A stretch of 64,000 bases of DNA, taken from the NCBI GenBank assembly GCA_001972305.1, contig BDDD01002370.1:62001-126000 (forward strand), in the 5' to 3' direction. Below, in pieces: positions 11,823-23,983 of the stretch. Under the pieces are notes generated by a model. It did not search any database. It saw only the letters and a list, made by a program, of their open reading frames with translations, and was not told the origin of the DNA. The stretch comes from Cephalotus follicularis (lineage: Eukaryota > Streptophyta > Magnoliopsida > Oxalidales > Cephalotaceae). The position numbers and the translations under genes were made by a program. Each line of letters begins with the position of its first letter. Position 1 is the first letter of the stretch.

Positions 11823-12098
11823 AAACCCTAAACACCATCATAGACAACAGTGTAAAGGAGATCCAAGTAGGAACTTGAGGACAGTCTCGCTCGACTTCCC
11901 ATCGTAGACAATAGTAGGCCGAGGAGGTTGGAGCTACGTACGTAGTGCTTGGCTGCGCTCAAACCCTAAACATCATCATAGAGAATAGTGTAAAGGAGAT
12001 CCAGGAGGGACCTAGGGGCAGACTCACTCGACAACCCATCATAGACAATAGGTATGCAATGATACTTGGAAATGAACTAAGCATCTCTACTTGGCTTA
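11823..12098. repeat. 138-bp tandem duplication with telo-box
   Basis: Two diverged units begin AAACCCTAAAC at 11823 and 11961. Each continues through CATCATAGA...GTGTAAAGGAGATCCA and ends near a TAGACAATAG word. AAACCCTAA is the plant telo-box motif. It lies in LTR C. Confidence 0.75.
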
Positions 12099-12754
12099 AA
12101 GCTTTTCACTCACAAGGAATGACTTACATAGAAACGCTAGGGAAGAGATACCCGACTAAGATCGCCGACACTACACTGGAACTGAACATGAACTGAAGGT
12201 AAGGATTCTCAAGAAGAGAAAAACATGAACATGAACATAATACAACTATAAAAGAAAGGATGTCCCAGTCACAGTTCTTGTTACGTCCTCTGACGTTAGC
12301 TGCTTCTCTGGCGACTAGCTTCTCTTCTTCTTCTTCTTTCTCCTGGTCTGACTCTTCGTCTTGCTACGCTTGGAGGAATTAAGCTAACTCCAACCTTTCG
12401 CTCGAAGGAAGAAGGAAGGAAAGGGAAAGGAAACTAGAACTCCCTCTCTCACAACTCTAAATAGCTGAAACTGCAACTATGAAACTCTTCTATCTTTACT
12501 TGCCAACTATCTCTATCTCAACACACTAAGGAGCCAAACTACTTTTACCAATGCCTTACAGAACCATCATTGTCTTGGAACTTGGAAACTTCTTAAGGAA
12601 GCTCTGCACTTTGGTCCTTATAACACTTATGACTTATCCTTAAGCTCTTATAACATTTATCATTTAGTCTTAAGCCCCATGGGCCTCTTTAATATAAGCT
12701 TTTTATCCCCAAACTTTCTTTATTTTAAAAAAAGATACGAGGGGTTACATTTTG

Positions 12755-13300
12755 TGATTAAACTCAATCCCATAATGCCTTTGTGTAATTTTGGTGTTTT
12801 GAATGGTTTTGAGTGAAATTGGATTGAATTTAAAATTGTTTGTATTCCTGTTCTGTTTGAAATGGCATTAGATGTTTTTTTGAACGTGTAGAAGATTGCA
12901 ATACATGTTGTTCCCAAAAGACGGAATGCAATTCGGAGTTCGTTTGACTAGTTTCGTAGACATATGAAATTGTTTGTTCATAACTTGGATTGTGCATAAT
13001 TTTTTGCACTTAATATGTGCAGGGCAGTATCTAGTGGCTTGAGACAATGGGAGCATTAATGCAACCATTGTCTTACTTCCTGATGCTCTTGCATGTAATC
13101 CTTGGAAATGCCTTTGGTTTCCAGTTTATGGACAATGGTTGACGAATGTGTCAATTTCTTAGGCTATTTGGTTTGGACTTGTGTTTTGAACCTGCATAGT
13201 ACAGTTTGAGGTTCACAAATGTTTGTAAAGTGCAAATATGTGGAATACCTTAAGCCCAACCTTTGAGAAAACTGCAAATTTAGGCATAATGCCATTTTGT
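12755..13300. other. Host repeat D, continued; no gene
   Basis: Sequence continuing directly from 7370 in the pre-insertion state. Short open frames occur on both strands without recognisable domains. Confidence 0.55.
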
Positions 13301-13312
13301 AGTAGTCTAACT

Positions 13313-13590
13313 GTCGACGGTCTTATCAAAAGCATCTTCAGTTACACTAAGCACTGACGGAAATGTTGAGCGCCAGCGGTTTCTTACAAACTGTCAACTC
13401 TTAGGCGCTAAAGCATCAACGGTTAGCTTAAAGCACGAATGGTTGCATTAAGCACTGGGGGTTTGATATAAACTGTCAACGCTTAGGTGGTTTGGGTTGA
13501 TACATATACACACCACAAATATTGTTGACTGAAGGATTGAGGCTCAGTGCACAACCGGCAACGCTTTTGACAAACTGTCTATGCTTAGAT
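13313..13590 (+). repeat. Degenerate AACTGTCGACGG motif array in host repeat D
   Basis: Repeated, eroded words such as AACTGTCGACGG, AGCACTGACGG, AACTGTCAACGCTTA and AGCATCAACGG. This is the same kind of array as in the A, B and H LTRs, but more decayed, which suggests D is itself an old LTR. Confidence 0.55.
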
Positions 13591-13600
13591 AGAGAATTAC

Positions 13601-14918
13601 ACTATCGCTAAATGTTTGGAACTTTTGCATCAAGGAACTTAGAGGATTATTGATCATTGTTTGATTTAGTGGGAGTTAAACCTATAAACAAGATCTGACA
13701 TTAAATTTTGTAATTGGTTATTGTGAGAGGCATTTGTGTATTGTTTTGAAGTTATATTGGATATATACTGCAGTTCTATTTTGCACAATGGATGGCCTAT
13801 AAGGACAAGACCTAGTTTGGTTTTATTTTGTGGATGATTTTATTTGCTATTTATTAATGATCTGTAATAAGGTGCTTGCATGCACCATTTAAGTTTTCTC
13901 TTCTATATCCTCTTTAGAATAGGATCTCTTCTCATCTTTTATATGCATTCTCTTCTTAATGATTTGTAGGTGATTTCATTTGGAATGTAAGTTATGTTTG
14001 TAAAAGAAGACCTTGCAAGGATGGTTGGAGAAGAGGAGAAGAGAAGTACCAGATCATTGAAGGCCATGGTTGCATGGTACTATATGTAATAGATAGATTT
14101 AATCATTGCACCTAGGAAGACCAAGTAGTGACTTTGGCTCAAGTCATTACTAATAGTGAGGTCCTTAGCCATTCTATTTGATTTATTTTAGAAATAAATC
14201 TAAGGTGCATATGATGGATACTCCAAATACACGTCATGCATGCAAAATCGTAATCAATTGGAATTGGGTAATGAAACCAATCAATTAATTAAGGGCTTTG
14301 TAATTAAAATGTGAGACCTCAAATTCCCTCAACTCAAATAATAAGTCTAACGTAGGAACCCATGGAGTGGTTCCCCGTGGCCTTCCACAGTCTTTGTTGA
14401 GTGGCTTACATGGGTTATTGATTTGTAATGCCAAAGCTGAGGCTTGTAACCTATGGGATGTTGTGTCGACGTCGGTGCTGGACACCGCAAAGGGTGCCTA
14501 TTTTTTTGCACTTTGACACGTGCACTGGTGGGTGTTAAAACTGGTGCATTCTGATGTAGATTGTTGGTTTATTGACATATATTTATTGTAATAGTATGTT
14601 ATGCCAAAGCTAAGGCCATATTGAATCGAGAGGCTGAATTTTATGATTGGACCTTGCATTGGATGCAAATTGGCAAGATAGTCTGCCCATTGGATATATT
14701 ATAGTTGCACACGTGCACGTGTGGCCATAATATGATTGCGATGGATCCAATCCCCACTAGGAAGTTAGACTTCTCGACTTCCATATGGGGGTATGGAATA
14801 TGATTAGAATAGTGGAAGTAACCATGAGCACTAATAACTAAGTGTTAAGGTTGTCATATATTAAAATTGGAATAAATGTTGACTCTATTTTTTCTTTCCT
14901 TATCTAGGTTAGTAGAAA
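13601..14918 (+). other. Non-coding leader upstream of Copia gag remnant
   Basis: No open frame of note. The text ahead of the gag start could be the 5' leader of the Copia element, but I could not locate a primer-binding site or an LTR edge. The boundary with host repeat D is not resolved. Confidence 0.4.
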
Positions 14919-15621
14919 ATGACTTTTCAATATGCTATGTCCCGCATTATGGAGACCAACAAATTAGAGGGCCCTAATTTTCTCGATTGGCATCCTGACC
15001 TCATGATCATCCTAATGGCCAATAAAATGGCATATGTGATGACTGGGGGGCCTCCATCACTAGGTGATGACACTACACCTGAGGAGTCAGACCGTCTGAC
15101 CAAGTGTCTGAAGGACGACGAGCAAGCTCGATATTTAGCCCTTTTAGGGATGAAACCAGAGCTGCAACACCAGCATGAGAAGATGGAGACCTTGTCCACT
15201 ATACTACTCCATCTTCAAGATATTTATAGGGATGAGTCTAGGACTCAGAGGTTCAATATCTCACGTAGGCTCTTCAAGGCATAGATGCAAGAGGAAGCTT
15301 CAGTCCATGATCATGGATTGAAGATGATATACATGATTGAGAAGTTAGCTCAGTTAGGGTTTGTCATGGACCATGATCTTTATGTAGATCTAATTCTTGT
15401 GTCCCTTCCTAAGTCGTTCTCACAGTTCTTGGTGAATTTTCACATGAACAAGATAGAAGTGACTCTTACAAAGTTAATTTCTATGTTGAGGATTGACTCT
15501 GGGAAGTCAAAGTCCCTTGCCTTACTTCTTCCTGCTTCTAGGGCTGCCCAAGGAAAGGGTAGCACCTCGTCTTCCTCTGAAGGGAAAGGCGGACCGGGGC
15601 CTGTCAACATAAAAGGCAAGG

Positions 15622-15653
<32 letters not shown>

Positions 15654-15792
15654 AAGAGCAAGCTTGGAGCTATTGGGGGTGTTGCCAAGAATCGATTGAA
15701 GCAGCTGGCGGCTGAGGGTGCCTGCTTTTAGTGTTGTAAGTCTTGACACTAGAAAAAGGATTGTCGGATTACTTGTGCTACAGTCTCTATGT
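14919..15792 (+). pseudogene. Ty1/Copia Gag pseudogene
   Basis: Gag would form the retrotransposon particle and bind its RNA. One frame runs from ATG at 14919 through 121 residues to an in-frame TAG (15282-15284), continues for 148 residues to another TAG (15729-15731), and beyond. The N-terminus (LEGPNFLDW) and the 'LLGM...MYMIEKLAQLG' layout are typical of Copia Gag. A basic poly-lysine stretch (AAG repeat, about 15625-15658) follows a Ser/Gly linker. Directly after the second stop a zinc-knuckle skeleton C-x2-C-x4-H-x4-C can be read, with stop codons inside it. At least four nonsense codons make it non-functional. No protease or integrase follows. Confidence 0.8.
15625..15658 (+). repeat. 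(AAG)n microsatellite in Copia gag
   Basis: About 11 uninterrupted AAG units encode a lysine run in the basic region of the Gag remnant. It keeps reading frames open on both strands. Confidence 0.9.
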
Positions 15793-17099
15793 TGGAAAGG
15801 CTCTAGAGGCATTGAACCTACTTTGGCACATTAGGGTTTAGGGTTGCATTTTAAAATTTTTAGTTTCTCTAAGTCATCAAGCAATGAGACTTCCTAAATC
15901 CTATGTCCAAAATTGTTCTAATTAGGCTAAGGATCTCTAATGTAGCTTTCAAATGAACCATTTATACAACCAAACATAGGAAGCACACGGATTGGAGGAT
16001 GGGGTTTCACTAACCCTAATTTTGATCACACAAAATTAAGCTATGGTAAGCACACATTAACCCTAGCTTATATCCTCCAAACTCGTGTCCACCACACACA
16101 AACCGTTAGGGTTTGGAAATGTTCCCTCATGGAACATTAGGGTTTTGACTAGGGATAGAAACCCTGACCCGCCACAAAACTACTACAAAATTAGAAAGGA
16201 GAAGATGGATTAGGAGCATTTACCTTAAGTCTTTACTCATTCTATTTTGTGTGATTCCTCAATCCTTAATTCTAGCACTTGTCTTCACAAAAATTGCTCC
16301 CCAAGGCACGAAAAAAAATCCTTTGTGAAGACACTTTGAAGATAGAGAAGGTTTGTCTTTAAGTCCTAAACTAATCTTCACAGTATGTAAAGATAGAAAG
16401 ACAGGATCAAACTATCTCCACCTAAAGTGATGATGGAGGGTGAGAGGTTATTATTTTGCTATTCTTTCTTCAAGAGCTTCAAGCTCTATCATAGTCCTCA
16501 CAATGAAGACATGTGCACGACAATAGAAGAAAGAAAAGGAGATAGCTTGGACGGGTGGAGAAGAATGTAATAGATATTATGATGTGTTAGCTTTACTTAA
16601 TGACTAAGTAATACCTAAATATCTCAAAGTGATCTCATGGCATAAATATCCCAATTTTGCCTTATCCTTTAATTCATTGACTCACAAATTACTCTCCATT
16701 AAACACTCAAAGGGCCGGCCATCATCTCTTAAAAATTCGGCCTCCCTTTCATTTAAGCCTTTTCCGTTATATGCGTAAAACACGTTACAGAAAAGTCAAC
16801 AAAAGTGGGCTAGTAGATTTGGACCATTTGTGAAGCAATTGGGCCGGACTCTCTTAGGCATTTTCAAGGCCCAATTCCAACGCACTTAGGGAAGCCAATC
16901 CCTATCCCAAATCGTCTTCCAAGCCCACGAGCTCTCTCCACCAATAAATACCAAATGCACTCACTAGTTAAACAAACAATCCTTTGCCCAGAACATTCCA
17001 TTATGATGATGCTTGAACTCACTTCTAAAGAACTGACATATGTTCAGCAAATAAAATGTGCACTAGCAAAGTAACATCTCTCTTAGATGCTAACCTCTC
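15793..17099. other. No recognisable gene
   Basis: AT-rich sequence with many short words on the minus sense (GTGTGGTGG, CCCTAACCCTA-like). TTTAGGGTTTAGGG occurs once near 15833. ATGCGTAAAACACGTTACA at about 16774-16792 could be the inner edge of a decayed LTR. Otherwise I see nothing supportable. Confidence 0.45.
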
Positions 17100-18280
17100 A
17101 CCAAATGACATGTGTCTCTGACACGTCAACCTATTCAAAAATCAGGCGGGACTCGAAAGCCCGATTGGATTCTGGTACAATGATAAATTTCCCAGAACAT
17201 CCCGAATTTCTGGTATGACCATTTCAATAGCCTCCGACTACTAAAATAGCCCTGGTATGATATCCAATCATCCCCCAGATCCATGGACTGAAGTTTCACG
17301 TCTGTCATTCGTTAGTCGGTTAACCAGTGCTTTATCACTATCATCGATTTATGTGTCATGTATCCCTCGCCATGATTGGCTCCGTCCGCGGCCTAGGGTT
17401 TGGATTAACGTCAACCCGGGTAAAGCCATGATAACTATAATTCTATGAACGCACTAAGACTATCGGGAGACATCCCAGGCAACCACTCGTTTCTAGTCTC
17501 CCAAATGCCTGATCAGGACTTTGAGTCTACAACAGTCATAGATGTTATAGAGCCTGTCACCCCGGTGTGATGATCCCATATTGCGCACTCACCCATACAT
17601 CTCGATACAGCTCCCACAAGGCCCAAAGACAACCATTTTGAGAGCACTTGGCTAGTACTGGGGAATGCAAAAAGCAAAGCCAATCGGTTACTACACAATG
17701 CATGCCAACCGCTCACGTCTAAGGAAACAATGTAGATCACGTATGATCTACTAGCCACCTTTGACTACACACTACGGAGACAATAGGAATTCTATGAACA
17801 AATGTGTTGACTCTCCAAATAGGGTTCCTATGTGGGGCAGTTTAGTGACATGCCCCCCCTCATGCACTCCACATTAGCTTTAGGGTAAACCCAAATGACA
17901 ATGAGATAATCCATCCTTCTCTATCATTCGGAGCAAGCATAACACAGAAAGTCTTTATGGTTCATCAATTGCCCTAAGAAAGTGAACCTATGACTTGGAA
18001 CATTCTGTCAGAAGGGAGTAAGGATGTCATTCTCATAACCCCTCAGGCACGAGATCCAACCCCTCGAACGGTAGGGCGCTATATATGTATTTAGTAAACT
18101 TGGTGATTAACTGATCCATTGATATGTTTTGGGATAATACATATACCAAATGCTAATGTTACTGAATATGCACAATAGAACATGAATGGAACTAAGAATA
18201 TATAGATAAAGAGTGTATCATATGTTAAATACATATGGATGTAGCCATCTCTTGGCTTGCAAGGACACCCTAATCTAACA
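17100..18280 (-). mobile_element. Ty1/Copia 3' LTR, minus orientation
   Basis: The minus-strand start TGTTAGATTAGGG is at 18280 and is directly preceded (minus sense) by a polypurine tract and the end of a Copia RNase H frame, so this is the 3' LTR of a minus-strand Copia element. The sequence is an inverted, diverged copy of 18655-19935. The left limit is only the point where the alignment to the other arm becomes weak, so the true end may lie further left. Confidence 0.75.
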
Positions 18281-18296
18281 ATCTCCCACTTGGACC
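18281..18296 (-). other. Copia polypurine tract
   Basis: Read on the minus strand it is GGTCCAAGTGGGAGAT. AAGTGGGAGATTGTTAG is the usual PPT/LTR junction of plant Copia elements. It primes plus-strand DNA synthesis. Confidence 0.8.
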
Positions 18297-18642
18297 TCAT
18301 GCCACGAAGACCTTTAGCGTAAGTATCTCGCATTCCCTAGCACTGCACATGGCTTTGGTTAGTGGGTCTGCGAAGTTTGCTTCCACTACAACTCTCTCTA
18401 TGGTGACATCTACTCTTGCGATGTCTCCTATATTTCCTCTATAACTTCTCTTTCGAATTGTTTCCTCTATCTATGATCTCCACAATCAAATGATACCGTC
18501 TCTGTATATGTCTGGGCGGAAATGAGACCCGAGTTCCAGGCCTTGTACAACGGCCCCCATCGTCGTCACTGTCACCATAACTGGACAGCCGATGGATGGA
18601 ACCTCTATAAAGTTCATTAATGAACTTTCGCATCCAAACCAA
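18297..18642 (-). pseudogene. Ty1/Copia RNase H C-terminal remnant
   Basis: Read on the minus strand, residues include WMRKFINELYRGSI, a degenerate SYGDSDDDG (normally Y.DN.GA), HIQRRYHLIVEIIDRG and, after a frame change, VEANFADPLTKAM with a terminal TGA at 18297-18299. These are the landmark stretches of the RNase H domain at the end of Copia Pol, which degrades the RNA of the RNA-DNA hybrid. About 115 codons remain. A short insertion with a frame change separates IIDRG from the ADPLTK block. Upstream pol is missing, because a plus-strand LTR begins at 18655. Confidence 0.85.
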
Positions 18643-18654
18643 CTACCAATATCG

Positions 18655-19935
18655 TGCTAGATTATGGTGTCCCTGCATGCCACGAGTAGGCTGCAGCCAT
18701 ATGTACTTTACATATGACACACTATTGAATCGAACATTCTTAGTTCTATTCGTGTTATATTGTGCATTTTTAGCAAGAATTGGCATTTGCTATATGTATC
18801 ATCCCAAACCATATCTACAGATCAGTTGATCACCAAGTCAACTGAATACACATATAGCACCCTGTCGCTCAAGGGGTTGGATCTCATTCCTGAGAGGTTA
18901 TGAGAATGTGATCCTTACTCCCTTATGACAAAAGTTCCAAGTCATAGGTTCACTTTCTTAGGGCAATTGATGAACCGCAAAGAGTTTCCATATTATGCTT
19001 ACCCTCTTGAGTGTGGGGGATGGATTATCTCAATGTCATTTGGGTTTTACCCTAAAGCTGATGCGGGCTGCGTGCAATAGGTTCACTTTCTTAGGGCAAT
19101 TGATGAACCGCAAAGAGTTTCCATATTATGCTTGCCCTCTTGAGTGTGGGGGATGGATTATCTCAATGTGATTTGGGTTTTACCCTAAAGCTGATGCGAG
19201 CTGCGTGCAAAGGCATGACACTGAACCGACCCACTATAGGTTATCTATTTGGATAATCAACACCTTCATCAATAGAGTTCCTATTTTTGTGGTTGTGTTT
19301 AGTCAAAGAGGACTCATAGATCATACGTGAGTTACGTTGCGCCCTTAGACTTGAGCTACTGGCATGCGTTGTGTATTTCCGCTTGGCTTTGATTTTCACC
19401 TTCCCAAGCACTAGCCATGGGCTGGAAAAAGAGTTGTCTTTGGGTCTTGTGGGAGCTGCATTAAGATGTATGGGTGAGTTTAAAACAAAATCATCACACC
19501 CGTGTTGAGGGTTATAGGCTCTATAACATATGTGACCACTAAAGACTTAATGTCCCGGCCGGGCACTGGGAGATTGGGAACAAGAGGTTTATGGGGATGT
19601 CTCCCACAATCTCAATGCGTTATAGAATTATAGTTATTGCAGTTTTACCTAGGGGTGACATTAATCCAAACTCTAGTACGCGGTTGGAGTCGGGATGATG
19701 AAGGATACACGGCACATAAACCAAAGACAGTGATAAATCACTGGGGAATCGACTAACAAATGATAGATGTGGTACTTTGTAGTCCACATATCCGGGGGTG
19801 ATCATAGATCACACAGGGCTATTAGCCGAATAGTCGTACCAGAACTTTGGAATGTTCTGGGAAATTTATTATTGTACTGGAATTCCATCGGGTTTTTTGG
19901 TCCCGCCTGATTATTGAAAAAGTGACGCATGCTGC
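18655..19935 (+). mobile_element. Ty1/Copia LTR, plus orientation
   Basis: It starts TGCTAGATTATGGTG (a variant of TGTTAGATTAGGGTG) and runs as an inverted, diverged copy of 17100-18280. It contains an internal 133-bp tandem duplication. Similarity fades past TCCCGCCTGA at about 19910. The actual LTR end could be TTTTACA near 20153. No PPT precedes it, so it abuts the minus-strand RNase H remnant abruptly. Confidence 0.65.
18945..19210 (+). repeat. 133-bp tandem duplication in the Copia LTR
   Basis: Units 18945-19077 and 19078-19210 both start TAGGTTCACTTTC and end GCGTGCAA. Only a few substitutions separate them. The minus-orientation LTR has one copy. Confidence 0.9.
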
Positions 19936-20617
19936 CCGCATGCTCCCTTGGTGGTAAATCTAGTTTTTAACTAGTATATATTAATTGGACATTATTGGCT
20001 TATCTCATTCTCCATAAATTGTCTTATTGATATATAAAGAGAATTTATAATATGGGAGCGTGATTTAATTAAATTAAATGAGAGAGACTTTATTAAAACA
20101 AACAATAAGGGAGATATTTTGGCTATTATGTTGACACACCATTTTACACGCCAATATGGAAAAAGAAAAGTGACGGGCGAGCGCTATATGGGCGAGAGAG
20201 AGGGCACATCATGCGTAACTCATAGGGGCACGAAACTAGGCCAGAGATGGACGGCGCTTCGCGTTGGTGGCCGGGAAAGAGGCGTGCATCATCCTCGGTA
20301 CGCCTCCTCCTCTCTCTCACTCCCACTTTCTCCATCGTTTCTCTCTGGCGATAGAGTTTGTGTTTTGCCACCATTTGCTCTCGACTCCTCTTTCCACCAT
20401 AGGTGATCACAGTAGGTGGAGCCAATCTTTGGCTCCATCTACTTGGATCATAGTTTAGATTGTTTCCGGGCATTTTTTGGCAGGATCTTGTTCTCTGAGT
20501 TGACTCAATCGCGATGGCGAGTAGAAGGCTGTGATGCGGCGTTCTTAGCCGAGTCATGGAGGGTCGTGGATGGCATCGGGAAGATTGAAAGATTTGATGG
20601 ACAATGGTGACGAGTCC
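19936..20617. other. Unassigned sequence up to LTR B; no gene
   Basis: It includes a GC-rich part (20150-20600) with open frames on both strands. GAGTTGACTCAATCGCGATGG near 20499 resembles the W-box-like part of family B LTRs, so a decayed LTR leader is the likely source. AGTCC at 20613-20617 would be the left TSD of element B; its partner lies outside the window. Confidence 0.4.
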
Positions 20618-21290
20618 TGTCACGCCCTGAATTGTGAGACTAAACTCCCACGACTCGACATGTGATCACTGTCCCTTCAATCTATGCAATCTCATATAAC
20701 TCATATCCCAAAAGTGCCATAAATTTAAATCCTTAAATCAAAGTCATGCAAGCGAAATAATAATTCATATATATATTCTAACTCTTATATTTTACAAAAA
20801 TCAGGCATGTAGTATCCGTTTATTGGACTATGCCCCCAATAAAGAAAAACATGTTTCATATATGGGGCTCAGCCCTCAGCAAACCACACTCCCGTAGGAG
20901 GAAATCCATAAATATATAGTCTAATACCTCAAATGATGAACCCATCCATATCCAATACATCAATACACATATATCTTAAGCACTGCCACAAGTCTGAAGG
21001 TCGATAGCTAAAATAAAACATGTCTCTTATATATCAAGTCTTATAAATCCGTACAGTTCAGTTATATATACAAGGCCCTGATAAGCAACTTATACAATTC
21101 ATATAAGCATTGATAAACAAAATCATATATAGGATCTAGTTATCATCCATAATATGCTATAGAAATCCATCCGTCTCAATCTAATTCACTGCAATCCATC
21201 ACTTGGGCCAGACCCATTCCATTACAATGAAATGGGTCAGCGACATTAGTCGAGTAGGTATGCTATATGCTATGTAAGCAACAATATATC

Positions 21291-21440
21291 AGTATGGAAT
21301 GCATGCAACGGTATAACAGTATGCAATGTATGCATCAGTATAACAGTATGGAATGTATGAATCGGTACAATAGTATGCAATGTATGCATCAACATAACCG
21401 TATGCAATGTATGCATCGATATAACAGCGTAACATTGTAT
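21291..21440 (-). repeat. 27-bp tandem repeat, about 6 copies
   Basis: The unit contains GTATGCAATGTATGCATC; its translation repeats every nine residues. A shorter version of the same repeat sits at the homologous place in the 5' LTR of element B (59285-59370). Confidence 0.8.
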
Positions 21441-21784
21441 GGTGTAAAAGTGTAACGATATTCATGGCATATTAAATGCATGATTGGCAGTTGCGGACAG
21501 TTTCGATATACCAACCCTCCCTAAGCGGGGTATACCTGGCTAGTCCTTATCATATCAAGGTCATAGGGCTGCAGACACTCAGTAAATAGTCAGTAACAGT
21601 ACATGGGAACAAACAGTCCATAGTGCAAGTGCTTCTCTACCTCTCCGGCCCGAGATAGTACCCCTACCGTCTATACACCCTTCGTGGCACAGTCATGTGG
21701 AGAATAGCATAACACTTGCCACAAAACAGTACATCAGCGCTAGACCCGAAGGTGCCAGCAAGTAGCAGTATAGCTCTCAGTAAT

Positions 21785-21950
21785 AGTATCAATCCCCATT
21801 ATGATGACTAACGTAGGTTACTCATAGGGGAGGATTAACAGTATCCATACCCAATACGGTGACTCCCACAGGTCACTCAGAGGGAAGGATTAATAGTATC
21901 CATACCCAATATGGTGACCCCCGTAGGTCACTCAGAGAGAAGGATCAACA
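21785..21950 (-). repeat. 55-bp tandem repeat, 3 copies
   Basis: Units read GTATCCATACCCAATA followed by GGTGACTCCC...AGGTCACTCAGAG. Starts at about 21786, 21841 and 21896 give a 55-bp period. Confidence 0.8.
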
Positions 21951-22487
21951 ATGTGTGGCCAAGCACCCACAATGCTTCATGACGGAAATGAAGATTATGA
22001 ATGGGTTATTTCGTACAGTTTCAAATAGTACCAGTCATAACAGTAATCATACAATACCCGTACCCATAATAGTATTATAGTAGAAATGATATGGTCCTAA
22101 AGGATCAAGTAAGATCCATATCCGTCAAAACAGTTATAAAACAGTTTTCAGTAACAGTTATCCATAACCGTATTCAGTAACAGTTTTAGTAAAAATTTCC
22201 AGTCTCAGTTGTTGGTCCCTGCCGAAGTTTGTAAAACAATGGAGAGGAAGTCCAATTAAGATATCCACGTCTAGATGTCCCAAATGAGCTATCCTAACCA
22301 TTCTTAAAAATCTTTTGTGTACAACTCCTTTTATTGAATTTTCTTCAAAGAATCATTGTAATATCCCGATTCATTGCCTATGTGTTTATCTTCATAAGTT
22401 ACGTTTTTGTCGTATGCTATATGTTATGTTCCGTTTGACCGTTTGAATTTGTTTTTGATAAACTCTTTCATTTTCTGTTTCTGGGCG

Positions 22488-22616
22488 TTAATCGTTGACG
22501 CCCTTACCGTAAGCGTCGACGTCTTAGCACATTTGTAAAGCACTGACGCTTTTACGTGAACATTGACGCTTTAATTGTAAAGCGTTAGGCGTTGACGCCT
22601 TGTTATAACGATGACG
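22488..22616 (+). repeat. Motif array 1 of LTR A2 (GCGTTGACGC type)
   Basis: Five to seven variants of AAGCGTCGACGTC, GCATTGACGCTT or GCGTTGACGCC in 130 bp, 5' of the donor-like site at 22742. Confidence 0.75.
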
Positions 22617-23182
22617 CTTAAAACCGTTTTCCTTATCTGTTCATGGTCGGTGCGACCTGTGGCTTTGTTAGGAAGGTAGGATTCTTTCTATAATCCGGTT
22701 ATCAGATTTCCTTTTGTGTTTGCCGCGTTTTCTATGCATAAGGTAAGTTTCCATCAAGACGTTTTATCATTAAACTCACGATTTTCATCCTTCAAAAACA
22801 ATCACCTACACCATATTTCAATCCAGCAGAAACAACCATTTTTTTAACACCATTCTCATTGTATTTGCACATCATCTGAAGGTATTATTTTGCTATTGTT
22901 GTATATCATTGTTTTGTTGAATATTAAGCTATTAAATTGTTAAAAACTCTGCTATTAATCTATAAACTGTTTTATGTGAACCATGTTTTAAAACTTCCTG
23001 TTGCTATATTCAACCTGTAAATCCTATGTTGATATGTTTGAAATGTTATTCTGGTGTTTTCAAACAAAGAAATCATGTCTTATTGCTTACATACTACTGT
23101 TTTATAATTTATACAAACAAAATTGGATTATTGTTCATGATTTATGTCAATACTGCAACTACGTTTTCATGTTTTTAACCCA

Positions 23183-23436
23183 AAGCGTCAACGCCTATGT
23201 TGTATACGTCGACATCTGTGCATGGAAAGACTGGTTTTATCATTCAACATGTGTTAAAGCATCGACTGCTTTTGTTTCATGTCGACGCTTATGTCTTAAA
23301 CGTTGGCACTTTGTTTGAGCATCGACCATCATGTTTTTGACAACGCTTTGTCCTGTGTTTTTGTCGACGCCTTGCTTAAGCGTCAACGCTTATATCGTAA
23401 GCGTCGACGCCTATGTCGTGAACGTCCACGTCTTTT
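23183..23436 (+). repeat. Motif array 2 of LTR A2
   Basis: About nine variants of GCGTCGACGC (GCGTCAACGCC, GCATCGACTGC, TGTCGACGCTT, ACGTCCACGTC) in 250 bp, inside the candidate intron. Confidence 0.75.
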
Positions 23437-23983
23437 CTTCTGGTAGTTTGTAATTAGCGTCTTTTGTTTTGTGATTCAAATTGGTTTGCATGATTAGGGT
23501 ACCAAAACATCTGTGGTGAAGGTTAGGTTGATCCCGTGTCTACTTTTGATTCGTTCTTGTGATTGTTTGGGTTTGAACGGATAAGGCATGGATGACTCGT
23601 TCCTTGATACTCTTATTGATTTTATTTGAATAAAAACATTATTTTATGAATAATGTATCGATCATTCGTTTTGATTTTCATATTCTGATTTATATGAATA
23701 AAATACATATTTTACTATTATCATCTCTTTTAATTATTTGTGGAATTAAATGAGTATGATTTTCAATTATAAAAGTATGTTAACTTTTATAATGCGAATA
23801 TGATAACGATTTTGGATCTGTTCAGAAACACCGTATATATATGTATATATTTTGAGTTGGTTTTGGAATAAATCAATATTTTGAATTAATGACATACAAA
23901 GTTATACCTACCTATGGGGTCCCATTGGCATGTTCTTTGGCACGGAGGACATGACACCATCCGTGACGGTGTGATCAGTCTAA

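Larger units (their letters stand above)
7371..12749 (-). mobile_element. Solo LTR C, split by LTR A1
   Basis: On the plus strand it runs from TGATAGGACCC to GAGGGGTTACA; on the minus strand it starts TGTAACCCCTC. An exact TSD, TTTTG, lies at 7366-7370 and 12750-12754. Without LTR A1 and one A1 TSD copy it is about 2.62 kb. No interior is attached. It contains a cluster of CCGAGGAC motifs (7640-8210) and a 138-bp tandem duplication (11823-12098). Confidence 0.88.

Noticed and set aside
15833-15848. Interstitial telomere (TTTAGGG)
   Set aside because: Only about two units; too short to call telomeric.
20144-20623. 159-codon minus-strand open frame
   Set aside because: GC-rich, open on both strands, no recognisable domain; it crosses the start of the 3' LTR of element B.
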